The notes under the pieces were generated by a model. It was not told the DNA's origin. It did no database searches and saw only the letters and a list, made by a program, of their open reading frames with translations. Shown piece by piece: positions 35,851 through 44,792 of a DNA stretch of 64,000 nt. Both the position numbers and the translations under genes were made by a program. The DNA is from Rhizobium johnstonii 3841 (lineage in GTDB: Bacteria > Pseudomonadota > Alphaproteobacteria > Rhizobiales > Rhizobiaceae): contig NC_008380.1 of NCBI RefSeq assembly GCF_000009265.1, positions 1,741,501 to 1,805,500 on the forward strand, written 5' to 3'. Position 1 is the stretch's first letter, and each line of letters begins with the position of its first letter.

Positions 35851-36837
35851 CTACCAGCGCTGATGCACATGCGGCGCGATCAGCCGCTCGTAGATCTCGC
35901 GCGTTGCCGCCATGACATCGGTCGACAGCGGCGCAAGGTTGGCGGCAGCCGCGTTGGCCCTGGCCTGCTCGGCATTGCGGGCGCCGGGGATGACGACGGT
36001 GACAGCGTCGCTCATCAGGATCCAGCGGAGCGCGAAGGCAGCCATGCTGGCGCCCTCGGGCACCAGCTTGCGCACCTCTTCTACTGCCTGCAGGCCGACC
36101 TCGAAGGGAACGCCAGCAAAGGTCTCGCCGACATCGAAGGCTTCGCCGTTGCGGTTGAAATTGCGGTGGTCGTCGCTGGCAAAATGTGTGTCCCGGGTGA
36201 TCTTGCCGGAGAGAAGACCGCTGGCGAGCGGCACGCGGGCGATGATCGCCACATTCCTGCGGCGCGCTTCCTGGACGAACAGATGGTCGGGGCGCTGGCG
36301 GAAGATGTTATAGATGATCTGGATGCTGACGACGCCGGGATATTCGATCGCCTTCAGCCCGTCCTCGACCTTTTCGACGCTGACGCCGTAACCCTTGATC
36401 TTGCCGGCCTTCTGCAGCGCGTTCAGGCCCTCGAAGATCTCAGGCTGGTAAAGCGCGTCGCGCGGCGGGCAGTGGAGTTGCACGAGGTCGAGGCTGTCAA
36501 CGGCAAGATTCGTCAGGCTGCGGTCGATAAAGCCTTCGAGATTAGCCTTTGTGTAGCCTTCGGCGACATGCGGGTTGAGGCGGCGGCCGACCTTGGTGGC
36601 GACCATCGGCCGTTCGCCGCCGCGCGTCTTCAGCACGTCGGCAATGATCTTTTCAGAGCGGCCGTCGCCATAGACATCCGCGGTATCGATGAATGTCATG
36701 CCGGCATCGAGCGCGGCATTGAGCGCCGCGCGTCCGTCGGCCTCGCTGATATCGCCCCAGGAGCCGCCGATCTGCCAGGCGCCGAAGCCGACATTGGTGA
36801 CGGTGAAGGGCATGCGGCCAAAAGCATGGTGTTTCAT
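35851..36837 (-). CDS. aldo/keto reductase
   Basis: A 328-residue (alpha/beta)8-barrel NADPH oxidoreductase. The catalytic tetrad is visible: Asp and Tyr in FIDTADVYGDGRSE, Lys in VATKVG, His in LVQLHCPP. The C-terminal VVIPGARNAEQARANA is the cofactor-binding loop. The substrate is unknown. GGAGGATTTTTC stands before the ATG. It is divergent from the hydroxynitrile-lyase-like cupin, which often sits near such reductases and may act in the same carbonyl metabolism. Confidence 0.92.
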   Translation of the reverse strand: MKHHAFGRMPFTVTNVGFGAWQIGGSWGDISEADGRAALNAALDAGMTFIDTADVYGDGRSEKIIADVLKTRGGERPMVATKVGRRLNPHVAEGYTKANLEGFIDRSLTNLAVDSLDLVQLHCPPRDALYQPEIFEGLNALQKAGKIKGYGVSVEKVEDGLKAIEYPGVVSIQIIYNIFRQRPDHLFVQEARRRNVAIIARVPLASGLLSGKITRDTHFASDDHRNFNRNGEAFDVGETFAGVPFEVGLQAVEEVRKLVPEGASMAAFALRWILMSDAVTVVIPGARNAEQARANAAAANLAPLSTDVMAATREIYERLIAPHVHQRW

Positions 36838-36983
36838 GAAAAATCCTCCGTAGGTGATGAAAGGTGTTGGAATTATCAGTCGGGTGAGTCCGCGGCAATT
36901 GCCGATCCAGCTTTGATTGGTCGCTCCGATGAAATATCGTTCTGCTACAAGGCTTCAACCGCATGGATGGAAAAGGAAAGATC

Positions 36984-37385
36984 ATGGAGATCAAACCCGC
37001 CGGCTCTCGCCCCTCGACGAAGCCTCCGGCCGACTATTTCACCGGCGCCGTTCGCCAGGATCCTCTGATGGAAACACCGGCGCCGGCACGGGCGAGGGCG
37101 GTCTCCGTCACCTTCGAACCCGGCGCCCGCACCGCCTGGCATACGCATCCGCTCGGCCAGACGCTGATCGTGACATCAGGCAAGGGTCTCGCCCAGAGCT
37201 GGGGTGGGGACATCCGTGAGATTCGTCCCGGCGATACCGTCTGGTTCGCGCCGGGCGAAAAACATTGGCACGGTGCTGCCCCGGATACGGCGATGACGCA
37301 CATCGCCATTCATGAGGCGCTGGACGGCAACCACGTCGACTGGATGGAAAAGGTCAGCGACGCGCAATATTCCGGCCAAGCGTAA
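36984..37385 (+). CDS. cupin resembling manganese hydroxynitrile lyases
   Basis: A 133-residue single-domain cupin. It has the metal-binding motif [20 protein letters not shown] (two His, then Gln) and [20 protein letters not shown] (His). As I recall, this closely matches the cupin (R)-hydroxynitrile lyases such as that of Granulicella tundricola, including [12 protein letters not shown] and the [13 protein letters not shown] end. Those proteins have side cyanohydrin activity and unknown natural roles. ATG at 36984 is chosen (AAGG 7 bases upstream). Its TAA stop is the first bases of a RIME1-like repeat. Confidence 0.85.
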   Translation: MEIKPAGSRPSTKPPADYFTGAVRQDPLMETPAPARARAVSVTFEPGARTAWHTHPLGQTLIVTSGKGLAQSWGGDIREIRPGDTVWFAPGEKHWHGAAPDTAMTHIAIHEALDGNHVDWMEKVSDAQYSGQA

Positions 37386-37490
37386 AGCATGTCACGCAAA
37401 AGTGTGCAGCGGTTTTGCGGTTAAGACATGCGCAAGACCAAAGACCTAAAGCGCGTGAAGCGAATCTGAAAGATCGCGCCGCGCTTTAGA
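37383..37490. repeat. RIME1-like two-palindrome repeat
   Basis: This element is 107-108 bp and closely similar to that at 3440: GCATGTC...GACATGC with CGCAAAA/TTTTGCG inside, a GTGTGCAGCGG core, then AAAGCGCG...CGCGCTTT. It fills almost the whole space between the convergent cupin and methyltransferase genes and supplies the TAA stop of the cupin. Confidence 0.82.
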
Positions 37491-37494
37491 CTGA

Positions 37495-38100
37495 TCAGAG
37501 CCGCTTCAGGCAATAGGAAAAATGCGCGTGCGATTCGACCGTCAGGAACTCGAATTGCCAGCCATAATCCTTGCAGAATTTGGTAACCGCCTCGACGACA
37601 CCATAGACGATCGGCTTGACCGTATTGCCGGTGCAGAAATCATGCCCGGCAATGCGCCCGGTCCGCTTCACCTTCTTTTCGCAGAGCAGGAGTTCTTGCC
37701 AGGTGAGCTCGAAGGAATGATCGGTATCGATATAGGCCCAGTCGAGGAAATCGTCCTCGAATTCGGCAAGCTTCTCGAGCGATGTGCCCTGCATCAGGTG
37801 CAGCCGGCCGGCCTCGATCTCGGCCGCGAAATTCGTGTGGATGGAGTCGAGCCCGGAGCTGTAGCGGTCCATCGACCAGGGATCGATGAGGTAGAGCTGC
37901 GCCGGGCGGTTCTTTTCCAGGATCTCCGCCGTATATTCGCCGAAGGCTGCCCCGACCTCGACGCCGATGCCGCCGTTCGGGATCCGGTAGAGCAATTCGC
38001 CGCGATCCGGCAGCAGGCGGGCGTTTTCCATATGATGGGCGCTGAGCGGCGTGCGCGGCATGCTCGCCCGGAGCGCCTGCCTTTCTTCACGTGTCTTCAT
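37495..38100 (-). CDS. class I SAM-dependent methyltransferase
   Basis: A 201-residue protein. The glycine-rich SAM motif is GIGVEVGAAFGEYTAEIL, followed by YLIDPW (acidic end of strand 2) and DFLDWAYIDTDHSFELTWQELLL (motif of the Methyltransf_24 type, with HSF after the IDTDH loop). The ATG at 38100 is chosen as the fold begins shortly after; the frame is open earlier but lacks a start with support. The acceptor is unknown; related proteins act on sugars or small molecules. Confidence 0.82.
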   Translation of the reverse strand: MKTREERQALRASMPRTPLSAHHMENARLLPDRGELLYRIPNGGIGVEVGAAFGEYTAEILEKNRPAQLYLIDPWSMDRYSSGLDSIHTNFAAEIEAGRLHLMQGTSLEKLAEFEDDFLDWAYIDTDHSFELTWQELLLCEKKVKRTGRIAGHDFCTGNTVKPIVYGVVEAVTKFCKDYGWQFEFLTVESHAHFSYCLKRL

Positions 38101-38265
38101 CTTTGATCTCGGGATTGCGGGCGACTGACGGCCCTGATGCGGTTTGACGGGAAGGTAGGAGCAGCCGGCACCGATGACAACCGCATGACAGGAATTTGCT
38201 TCTTTCGAACAAACCGCTAAGTTCCATCTGTGAACTGACGAAAAAGCCTCGGGAGGAGCGATTTC

Positions 38266-38619
38266 ATGAGACGCATGTGGCCTGAAGAATTCAACGCCAT
38301 CATCAGCGGAGCTGAGGAGGTGATGTTGGAAACACCAGCCGAGGCCGGCGAAGCGCCGCTGCAACGCAAGGCGCTGAAGGCGCGAATCACCATGCAGGAT
38401 TACGAGCGGATCTGGCCGCTCGCGGAGATGCGCTTCCGGCTTGGCGAAAGAGATGGCAAGGCCATCACGCTGATCACCACCAACCCCCACTATCATCCCT
38501 GGCACCCGAAGGACGGCGGCAGCGTCGATTCCGTGTCGGACAGTGGCCGCCATTACAAGACGGATTATCTCGTCGTGCACTTCCTGCTCGACGACGTGAA
38601 GGAAACGTCTCCCGCCTGA
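38266..38619 (+). CDS. hypothetical protein
   Basis: A 117-residue protein with a good ribosome site (GGGAGGAG) and even rhizobial codon use. It is soluble, acidic near the start and rich in aromatic and His residues near the middle (NPHYHPWHPKDGG). I do not recognise the family. It is 165 bp from the divergent methyltransferase and upstream of the glutathione peroxidase gene on the same strand. Confidence 0.65.
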   Translation: MRRMWPEEFNAIISGAEEVMLETPAEAGEAPLQRKALKARITMQDYERIWPLAEMRFRLGERDGKAITLITTNPHYHPWHPKDGGSVDSVSDSGRHYKTDYLVVHFLLDDVKETSPA

Positions 38620-38752
38620 GGTGCTGAGGCCCGGTGCGGCCAGAAGCCGCACTGGCGTCCTGTGGAAGCCAAGTTGATCCCGACGCCGATGACAATGGCG
38701 GCGATATCGCTAAGCTTGAACGAAACATATCCTTACGAAACTGGAGGTTCCC

Positions 38753-39301
38753 GTGACGGGCAATGTGCTGGATATCCCGGTCAAAACAGTGGATGGTCGT
38801 GAGACCACGCTCAACGAATACAAGGGCAGGGTGCTCCTGGTCGTCAATGTCGCCTCGAAATGTGGGCTGACCGTCCAATATGAGGGATTGGAAAAGCTCT
38901 ATGGGGAAAAGCGCGAGCGCGGCTTCGTCATCGCCGCCTTTCCCGCCAACGACTTCAAGGGTCAGGAGCCCGGCACCGACGCCGAGATCCTCGATTTCTG
39001 CACCAGCACCTATGACGTTACCTTCCCGATCTTCTCGAAGATCTCGGTCAGGGGCGAGGCCCAGCATCCGCTTTACCGGCAGCTGACCAAGGCGGGTGTG
39101 AAGACGACGGGTGACGGCCCGATGCGCGAACGCCTGAAATCCCACGGGATGACTGGCGGCGATGAGGACGACATCCTCTGGAACTTCGAAAAATTCCTGA
39201 TCGGCCGTGACGGCAAAGTCGCCGCCCGATTCGCGCCGGATGTGACGGCCGACGATTCGCGGCTGGTTTCGGCGGTGGATAAAGAACTGTCGAAGGGATG
39301 A
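38753..39301 (+). CDS. glutathione peroxidase family protein (thiol peroxidase)
   Basis: A 182-residue thioredoxin-fold peroxidase. The peroxidatic cysteine is in NVASKCGLTVQYEGLEKLY, and the partner Trp and Asn in WNFEKFLIGRDG. The second motif, usually FPCNQFGGQEP, reads FPANDFKGQEPG, so a cysteine there is replaced by Ala and it may use another reductant route. Start is GTG with CTGGAGG five bases before it. Likely role is detoxifying lipid or organic peroxides. Confidence 0.88.
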   Translation: MTGNVLDIPVKTVDGRETTLNEYKGRVLLVVNVASKCGLTVQYEGLEKLYGEKRERGFVIAAFPANDFKGQEPGTDAEILDFCTSTYDVTFPIFSKISVRGEAQHPLYRQLTKAGVKTTGDGPMRERLKSHGMTGGDEDDILWNFEKFLIGRDGKVAARFAPDVTADDSRLVSAVDKELSKG

Positions 39302-39357
39302 ATGGTAGGGGATGAGCCCCACCAGAAAGAGGGATGCTCATTATCCCGATCGGACTC

Positions 39358-39422
39358 TCACATCTGACTCGGAGAAAACGAGAAAGTGCATCAGGCGCCG
39401 TCCACAGAGGCGCGGGAAAAAC
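39358..39422 (-). pseudogene. decayed 3' remnant of a small exported-protein gene
   Basis: 39358-39400 is about 84% identical (36 of 43 bases) to 40221-40263, which encodes the C-terminus of the exported protein at 40221-40619. In the same frame this copy reads GA-stop-CTFSFSPSQM-stop, so it is interrupted. The shared GTTTTTCC just beyond ends the similarity. It looks like a leftover of a duplicated or recombined gene end. Confidence 0.6.
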
Positions 39423-39427
39423 GCCGC

Positions 39428-39544
39428 TTCGGAATCCCGAAATTCGCCGCTTCGGGATTCCGAAATCCGTCGCGTTTTGCGAGGCGTCGATAGGAAAAAA
39501 CATGCAATGATTTCAATCCCGCAACCAATTTCGGGATTCCGAAG
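39428..39544. repeat. three copies of TTCGGGATTCCGAA-type near-palindrome
   Basis: TTCGGAATCCCGAA (about 39428), TTCGGGATTCCGAA (about 39448) and another TTCGGGATTCCGAA (about 39530) occur within 120 bp; the first two form an inverted pair. The surrounding 385-bp gap between the peroxidase and the next gene has no ORF I can support. Confidence 0.6.
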
Positions 39545-39686
39545 TGCTGTATAGAGTTTGGTGGGGAGTTCCCGGCAAAGGCATGTGGCCACGATCTGAG
39601 ACTCTGTCTCAGTGACAGAGCCATAGAAGCCCTCAGGCTACCAAGCGAGTCTGGACTGCAATGATTTGCGAAGCTGAGCAGGATCT

Positions 39687-39899
39687 TCAGATCCCAAGCA
39701 CGGTCACCAGCGGGGGCGTAAAGTCCTTGAAGCCCACTCTCGGCCAATCACATCTTTTGTCGAATTTCATCTTTGGTTCGTGGCGCTGACATTTCGGATT
39801 CGTCTTGAATGCATATCCGGGCAGGGTGACGTATGTGGCACTTGGCGCGCCAAGGGCAATCGCGATGCACAACATCAATACGGAGCGCAGGGTCCTCAT
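39687..39899 (-). CDS. small exported protein
   Basis: A 70-residue protein starting MRTLRSVLMLCIAIALGAPSA, a signal peptide, with a short mature part containing one Cys (PKCQRHEPKMKFDKRCDWP has two). The strong ribosome site GGAGGTGTGCC before the ATG at 39899 supports it. No family is recognised. It lies 320 bp from the other small exported gene on the same strand. Confidence 0.65.
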   Translation of the reverse strand: MRTLRSVLMLCIAIALGAPSATYVTLPGYAFKTNPKCQRHEPKMKFDKRCDWPRVGFKDFTPPLVTVLGI

Positions 39900-40220
39900 G
39901 GCACACCTCCAGGCGTGATGAACCTTCAAGCGCGGAGACATTCCGGGCGACGAATACTCCCACTTTCGCCGGCCCCTATCCATTCGCCCAATGGGAGGTG
40001 GCGCTGCGGCCGGGAGTAGTCCGTTTTGGTGGAGCGCTGGCTTTCAGGCGGCGGGCCGCATCTGAACCTGCCGGCGTGACGCCTTGCTGCGCTGGAACGT
40101 GTTGCCGAACGCTGCCTCGAATTCGTGGTCGACAGTCTCTGCAGATCTAAATTAGATGCCCGTGTGGGAGCCAACCTGTCGCGAGGGCCTCGTAAGAGGC
40201 GACGCATAGCGATCACGATG
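39900..40220. other. 321-bp gap without a supported gene
   Basis: It contains no convincing reading frame, RNA gene or strong hairpin. Several overlapping open frames have no ribosome site. Confidence 0.45.
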
Positions 40221-40619
40221 TCACATCTGCGTCAGAGAAAATGAGAAGGCGCATCGGGCGCCGCTCATAAACGAAACGCGGTTCTGGAAAAACGAAAACG
40301 TATATTCATCGCCGCTTTGACCGCTGTCTCTGAAAGAAGCAGGGAATCGGCTGATTGTGCTTAAGACGCCGCGCTGGCTGGTTTTCTTGATTTCCAGGCT
40401 GCAGGCTGAATTGTCTGCATCGACCGAAAAATTAATCGGCAGATCTGACGGCATTCTGAGCAGATAGGTGCTGGTTTCACGCGCTGGAGTTTCTCCCGAT
40501 GTCGTGATCGTCTGATCCCCGGCAGACAGGAACACCTCTAGTGCCGGCTCTCTGGCAATGCACGGCGGCGCAGCCACGCTGGCGAGAAGCAGCGTAGAGA
40601 TGATAGCAACGGTTTTCAT
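40221..40619 (-). CDS. small exported protein of unknown function
   Basis: A 132-residue protein with signal peptide MKTVAIISTLLLASVAAPPC followed by IA and a beta-rich mature region with two cysteines (NSACSLEI, GARCAFSF) likely joined by a disulfide. AGGAGACACC before the ATG is a good ribosome site. The 3' end has a decayed copy about 860 bp away at 39358. No family is recognised. Confidence 0.7.
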   Translation of the reverse strand: MKTVAIISTLLLASVAAPPCIAREPALEVFLSAGDQTITTSGETPARETSTYLLRMPSDLPINFSVDADNSACSLEIKKTSQRGVLSTISRFPASFRDSGQSGDEYTFSFFQNRVSFMSGARCAFSFSLTQM

Positions 40620-40720
40620 GAGGTGTCTCCTGATAAAACACCTTGCGCAGATCGTGACCGGATTAGCGAGCTAATTCGGGAGTCTAACTCTGATGAACAA
40701 GCAGCGGGAAACTTTGGAAA

Positions 40721-40796
40721 TGGTGGGCGATGACGGACTCGAACCGCCGACATCCTCGGTGTAAACGAGGCGCTCTACCAACTGAGCTAATCGCCC
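40721..40796 (-). tRNA. tRNA-Val (anticodon TAC)
   Basis: A 76-base cloverleaf: acceptor GGGCGAT, D-arm TAGCTCAGTTGGTAGAGC, anticodon arm CCTCGTTTACACCGAGG with TAC, and T-arm GGCGGTTCGAGTCCGTC. The 3' CCA is encoded. TAC reads valine codons GTA and GTG. Confidence 0.97.
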
Positions 40797-41200
40797 ATCG
40801 CAAACGAAGCCGGATCGGCCTGCCGCGTTGGTGGCCGTGATTTATGCGGATCGCGGCAAAACCGCAAGAGTGTTTGTGAAGATTTTTTGATTTTTTTGGT
40901 GGTGGTCCCGTGTCTTGCAATGCCGCTTAGGCTCGGCTCGGCTGTGGAAAAGTGAGGGGAGGGCGGCGAGCATCCCCGTTTCGAAGGCGTTGCGTCTGCG
41001 GCTGAGCATCGCTGCGGAAGACGGAAGTGCCGGCTTTTGTTCGTCTGGCATCCAACCCACCGAAACAATTCGCAGACTGTCATGGTTTTGTCTCCAAACC
41101 TGCTTGACACTAAAAGGCGAACCCCGTAGTTAGCCGCTCATCGAAACGGGCAGCCGTTTTGGAGAGGGTGCGAAGGCATCCGGACTGCTTGAAATGAATT
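40797..41200. other. 404-bp gap between tRNA-Val and tRNA-Asp
   Basis: It holds the tRNA-Asp promoter (listed separately). A run TTTTTTGATTTTTTT lies near 40880. No gene seen. Confidence 0.55.
41104..41132 (+). promoter_or_regulatory. promoter of tRNA-Asp
   Basis: TTGACA, 17 bases, TAGTTA. The -35 box is perfect. It lies 69 bases before the first tRNA-Asp. Confidence 0.7.
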
Positions 41201-41277
41201 GCGGGTGTAGCTCAGTTGGTTAGAGTGCCGGCCTGTCACGCCGGAGGTCGCGGGTTCGAGCCCCGTCACTCGCGCCA
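41201..41277 (+). tRNA. tRNA-Asp (anticodon GTC), copy 1
   Basis: A 77-base cloverleaf with acceptor GCGGGTG/CACTCGC, anticodon arm GCCGGCCTGTCACGCCGG with GTC and T-arm GCGGGTTCGAGCCCCGT. CCA is encoded. It differs from copy 2 at one D-loop base (TTGG for TCGG). Confidence 0.97.
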
Positions 41278-41361
41278 TTTCAAGTCTTGTAAAACGCAAA
41301 TGCGATTTGTCGTTTGTCCGGTTCTCTTTATCCTCGCGGCCGCAAAATGGCCGATCAATGC

Positions 41362-41438
41362 GCGGGTGTAGCTCAGTCGGTTAGAGTGCCGGCCTGTCAC
41401 GCCGGAGGTCGCGGGTTCGAGCCCCGTCACTCGCGCCA
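41362..41438 (+). tRNA. tRNA-Asp (anticodon GTC), copy 2
   Basis: A tandem, nearly identical 77-base copy of the tRNA at 41201, 84 bases downstream. It reads GAC/GAT codons. CCA is encoded. Confidence 0.97.
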
Positions 41439-41684
41439 TTTCTTCCGAAAGCCATGCAGTTTCCAGTGGTCAGGCATGCAGGTTCAAACGGCTTGCACGG
41501 ATTTGTCGCGACATCGTTGCATCTGCTTGATAATGTCCGCGCGACACGCGTCGAATTGCCTCTGTAAAAGTCTTGCGCCGGGGCCTCGGCTGCGCTAACC
41601 ACGGCTTGTTGCAACGCACGTTCGCTTGCCGGGCATTTGCCCAAATGCGCCGCCTGGCGTCTCCGGCAAGCAGGGATGAACATG

Positions 41685-42050
41685 ATGACTGAACTGCTCA
41701 GTTCTTATATTCCGATCGCTATCTTCATTGCTATTGCGCTCGTCATCGGCCTGGCGCTGCTCATCGCGCCGTTCGCCGTGGCTTTCAAAGCGCCTGATTC
41801 GGAAAAGCTCTCGGCTTACGAATGCGGCTTCAACGCTTTCGACGACGCCCGCATGAAGTTCGACATCCGCTTTTACCTCGTGTCGATTCTCTTCATCATC
41901 TTCGACCTCGAAGTCGCCTTCCTCTTTCCCTGGGCCGTGTCTTTCGGCGCCATCGGCTGGTTCGGCTTCTGGTCCATGATGGTCTTCCTTCTCGTGCTGA
42001 CCATCGGCTTTATCTATGAATGGAAGAAGGGAGCCCTGGAATGGGAGTAG
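41685..42050 (+). CDS. nuoA: NADH-quinone oxidoreductase subunit A
   Basis: A 121-residue, three-segment membrane subunit of complex I. It has [41 protein letters not shown], with the conserved Cys and Glu. It is the first of the nuo operon. ATG at 41685 gives [10 protein letters not shown], the rhizobial N-terminus; ATGs 3 and 9 bases before are alternatives. nuoB overlaps its end. Confidence 0.95.
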   Translation: MTELLSSYIPIAIFIAIALVIGLALLIAPFAVAFKAPDSEKLSAYECGFNAFDDARMKFDIRFYLVSILFIIFDLEVAFLFPWAVSFGAIGWFGFWSMMVFLLVLTIGFIYEWKKGALEWE

Positions 42051-42625
42051 CCCCTGTGAGCAATCAGCCGCTTGTTGCCCAGCAGCCGAAGGGGATTATC
42101 GATCCCTCGACCGGCAAGCCGATCGGCAGCAACGACCCGTTTTTCGGCGAGATCAACAATGAGCTTGCCGACAAGGGTTTCCTCGTCACCTCGACCGATG
42201 AGCTGATCAACTGGGCCCGCACCGGCTCGTTGATGTGGATGACCTTCGGTCTTGCCTGCTGCGCTGTCGAAATGATGCAGCTGTCGATGCCGCGTTATGA
42301 CGTCGAGCGCTTCGGCTTTGCGCCACGCGCCTCGCCGCGCCAGTCCGACGTGATGATCGTCGCCGGCACGCTGACCAACAAGATGGCGCCCGCTCTGCGC
42401 AAGGTCTACGACCAGATGCCCGAGCCGCGCTACGTCATCTCGATGGGCTCCTGCGCCAATGGCGGCGGCTATTATCACTATTCCTATTCGGTGGTGCGCG
42501 GCTGTGACCGCATCGTGCCGATCGACATCTACGTGCCGGGCTGTCCCCCCACGGCAGAGGCGCTGCTTTATGGCGTGCTTCTGCTGCAGAAGAAGATCCG
42601 GCGTACCGGCACGATCGAACGCTAA
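42041..42625 (+). CDS. nuoB: NADH-quinone oxidoreductase subunit B
   Basis: A 194-residue subunit with the N2 iron-sulfur cluster, the last in the chain before quinone. The cysteines are in [20 protein letters not shown] and [14 protein letters not shown] overlaps the nuoA stop and GGGAG lies upstream inside nuoA. Confidence 0.97.
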   Translation: MGVAPVSNQPLVAQQPKGIIDPSTGKPIGSNDPFFGEINNELADKGFLVTSTDELINWARTGSLMWMTFGLACCAVEMMQLSMPRYDVERFGFAPRASPRQSDVMIVAGTLTNKMAPALRKVYDQMPEPRYVISMGSCANGGGYYHYSYSVVRGCDRIVPIDIYVPGCPPTAEALLYGVLLLQKKIRRTGTIER

Positions 42626-42643
42626 GGGTTAAGGACAAGGCAT

Positions 42644-43246
42644 ATGAGTGAAGCCCTGACTGAGCTTGCGTCCTACCTTGGCGAAGCGCGCGGCAACCTG
42701 ATCGCCGCATCGCAGATGAAGTATGGCGAACTGACGCTGACGACGACGGGTGAAAACCTGGTCGCACTGCTGACCTTCCTGCGCGACGATGCCAAATGCG
42801 GTTTCGTCAACCTGATCGATATTTGCGGAGTCGACTGGCCGCAGCGCGAGCTGCGTTTCGACGTCGTCTACCACCTGCTGTCGCCGAAGAAGAACCTGCG
42901 CATCCGCGTCAAGGTCGCAACGGATGAAGATACGCCGGTTCCGTCGGCCTGCCCGGTCTATCCCGGCGCCGACTGGTTCGAGCGCGAGACCTGGGACATG
43001 TATGGTGTGCTCTTCACCGGCCATCCGGACCTGCGCCGCATCCTGACCGACTACGGTTTCGAAGGCCATCCGCTGCGCAAGGACTTCCCGACCACCGGTT
43101 TCGTCGAGGTTCGCTATGACGATGCTGCGAAGCGCGTCGTCTACGAGCCAGTGGAACTGAAACAGGAATTCCGCAATTTCGACTTCATGTCTCCCTGGGA
43201 AGGCACGGAATATGTGCTGCCGGGCGATGAGAAGGCGAAGCAGTAG
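42644..43246 (+). CDS. nuoC: NADH-quinone oxidoreductase subunit C
   Basis: A 200-residue hydrophilic subunit of the peripheral arm. [27 protein letters not shown], then [17 protein letters not shown] and [23 protein letters not shown] are the family signature. It is not fused to NuoD. AAGGACAAGGC precedes the ATG. Confidence 0.97.
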   Translation: MSEALTELASYLGEARGNLIAASQMKYGELTLTTTGENLVALLTFLRDDAKCGFVNLIDICGVDWPQRELRFDVVYHLLSPKKNLRIRVKVATDEDTPVPSACPVYPGADWFERETWDMYGVLFTGHPDLRRILTDYGFEGHPLRKDFPTTGFVEVRYDDAAKRVVYEPVELKQEFRNFDFMSPWEGTEYVLPGDEKAKQ

Positions 43247-43313
43247 GATCTAAAAACTACACTATTGCCTATTGCCCACTGGCTTATGCCTGCAATAGCG
43301 GAGCGCGTTGCAA

Positions 43314-44504
43314 ATGACCGAACATAACGTCCGCAACTTCAACATCAATTTCGGACCGCAGCATCCGGCGGCGCACGGCGTTCTTCGTCTTGTCCTGGAG
43401 CTTGACGGCGAAATTGTGGAGCGTGTCGATCCGCATATCGGCCTTTTGCATCGCGGCACCGAGAAGCTGATCGAGACCAAGACCTATCTTCAGGCCGTGC
43501 CCTATTTCGATCGCCTCGATTACGTCGCGCCGATGAACCAGGAACATGCCTATGCGATGGCCGTCGAAAAGCTGCTCGGCATCGAGATCCCGATTCGCGG
43601 TCAGCTGATCCGCGTTCTCTATTCGGAAATTGGCCGCATCCTGTCGCACCTCCTGAACGTCACGACACAGGCCATGGACGTCGGCGCGCTGACGCCGCCG
43701 CTCTGGGGCTTCGAAGAGCGCGAAAAGCTGATGGTGTTCTATGAGCGTGCCAGCGGCTCACGCATGCACGCCGCCTATTTCCGTCCGGGTGGCGTCCACC
43801 AGGACCTGCCCGAACAGCTCGTGCAGGATATCGGCGCTTGGTGCGACCCGTTCCTGAAGGCGCTCGACGACATCGACAACCTGTTGACCGGCAACCGCAT
43901 CTTCAAGCAGCGCAACGTCGATATCGGCGTCGTCTCGCTGGACGAATGCTGGGCTTGGGGCTTTTCCGGCGTCATGGTGCGCGGTTCGGGTGCGGCCTGG
44001 GATCTGCGTCGCGCCCAGCCCTATGAATGTTATTCCGATCTCGAATTCGACATCCCGATCGGCAAGAATGGCGACAACTACGACCGCTATCTGATCCGCA
44101 TGATCGAGATGCGCGAGTCGGTCCGTATCATGAAGCAATGCGTCAACCGCCTGCTCTCGGATGCCAAGACCGGTCCTTTCTCGTCGATCGACGGCAAGGT
44201 CGTGCCGCCGAAGCGCGGCGAGATGAAGCGCTCGATGGAAGCGCTGATCCACCACTTCAAACTCTATACCGAAGGCTATCACGTGCCGGCTGGCGAGGTT
44301 TATGCTGCTGTCGAAGCGCCGAAAGGCGAGTTCGGCGTCTATCTCGTCTCCGACGGCACCAACAAGCCCTATCGCTGCAAGATCCGTGCTCCGGGTTACG
44401 CCCATCTGCAGGCGATGGACTTCATGTGCCGCGGCCACCAGCTTGCCGACGTCGCGGCCGTCCTCGGCTCGCTCGACATCGTCTTCGGCGAGGTGGACCG
44501 CTGA
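43314..44504 (+). CDS. nuoD: NADH-quinone oxidoreductase subunit D
   Basis: A 396-residue 49-kDa subunit forming the quinone site. It has [18 protein letters not shown] near the start, the loop [12 protein letters not shown], and [21 protein letters not shown] near the end. ATG at 43314 has GGAGCG nine bases before it. The 3' end overlaps the next small gene. Confidence 0.97.
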   Translation: MTEHNVRNFNINFGPQHPAAHGVLRLVLELDGEIVERVDPHIGLLHRGTEKLIETKTYLQAVPYFDRLDYVAPMNQEHAYAMAVEKLLGIEIPIRGQLIRVLYSEIGRILSHLLNVTTQAMDVGALTPPLWGFEEREKLMVFYERASGSRMHAAYFRPGGVHQDLPEQLVQDIGAWCDPFLKALDDIDNLLTGNRIFKQRNVDIGVVSLDECWAWGFSGVMVRGSGAAWDLRRAQPYECYSDLEFDIPIGKNGDNYDRYLIRMIEMRESVRIMKQCVNRLLSDAKTGPFSSIDGKVVPPKRGEMKRSMEALIHHFKLYTEGYHVPAGEVYAAVEAPKGEFGVYLVSDGTNKPYRCKIRAPGYAHLQAMDFMCRGHQLADVAAVLGSLDIVFGEVDR

Positions 44505-44776
44505 TGCAGCTTCTGCCGCTGGCCGTCGCAATCCTTCTTTCGGCATCCGGGGTTTCGGCTCAGGAGTCCGATAGTCTCGGCACGCCGCTGGGCCACAAGG
44601 AAGAGACGCCGCCGGCGCAGCAATCGTCCATGGGCGAGCTTTTGTCCAAGGGCTATCAGATCAAGGCTGCCATTCCGAACGGCAGCAAATTCGTAGTGTT
44701 TATGCAAAAAGACCAGTCGGCCTATGCCTGCGAAATGCAGTCTTTGACCGCTTCGCGGTGTGGAACCCTAAACTGA
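44504..44776 (+). CDS. small exported protein encoded within the nuo operon
   Basis: A 90-residue frame begins in the nuoD stop codon (TGATG). It starts [20 protein letters not shown], a signal peptide, then a mature part of about 70 residues: SLGTPLGHKEETPP, MGELLSKGYQIKAAIPNG, KFVVFMQKDQSAYACEMQSL and ASRCGTLN. Two cysteines could pair in the periplasm. It is 16 bases upstream of nuoE. It is probably translated with the operon; its role in complex I is unknown. Confidence 0.7.
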   Translation: MQLLPLAVAILLSASGVSAQESDSLGTPLGHKEETPPAQQSSMGELLSKGYQIKAAIPNGSKFVVFMQKDQSAYACEMQSLTASRCGTLN

Positions 44777-44792
44777 CAAGGCGTGAGGAAGA

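Noticed and set aside
40721..41438. tRNA cluster as an integration site of a mobile island
   Set aside because: I looked for an integrase, tRNA 3'-end duplication or sharp GC change and found only the intact tandem tRNA-Asp copies.
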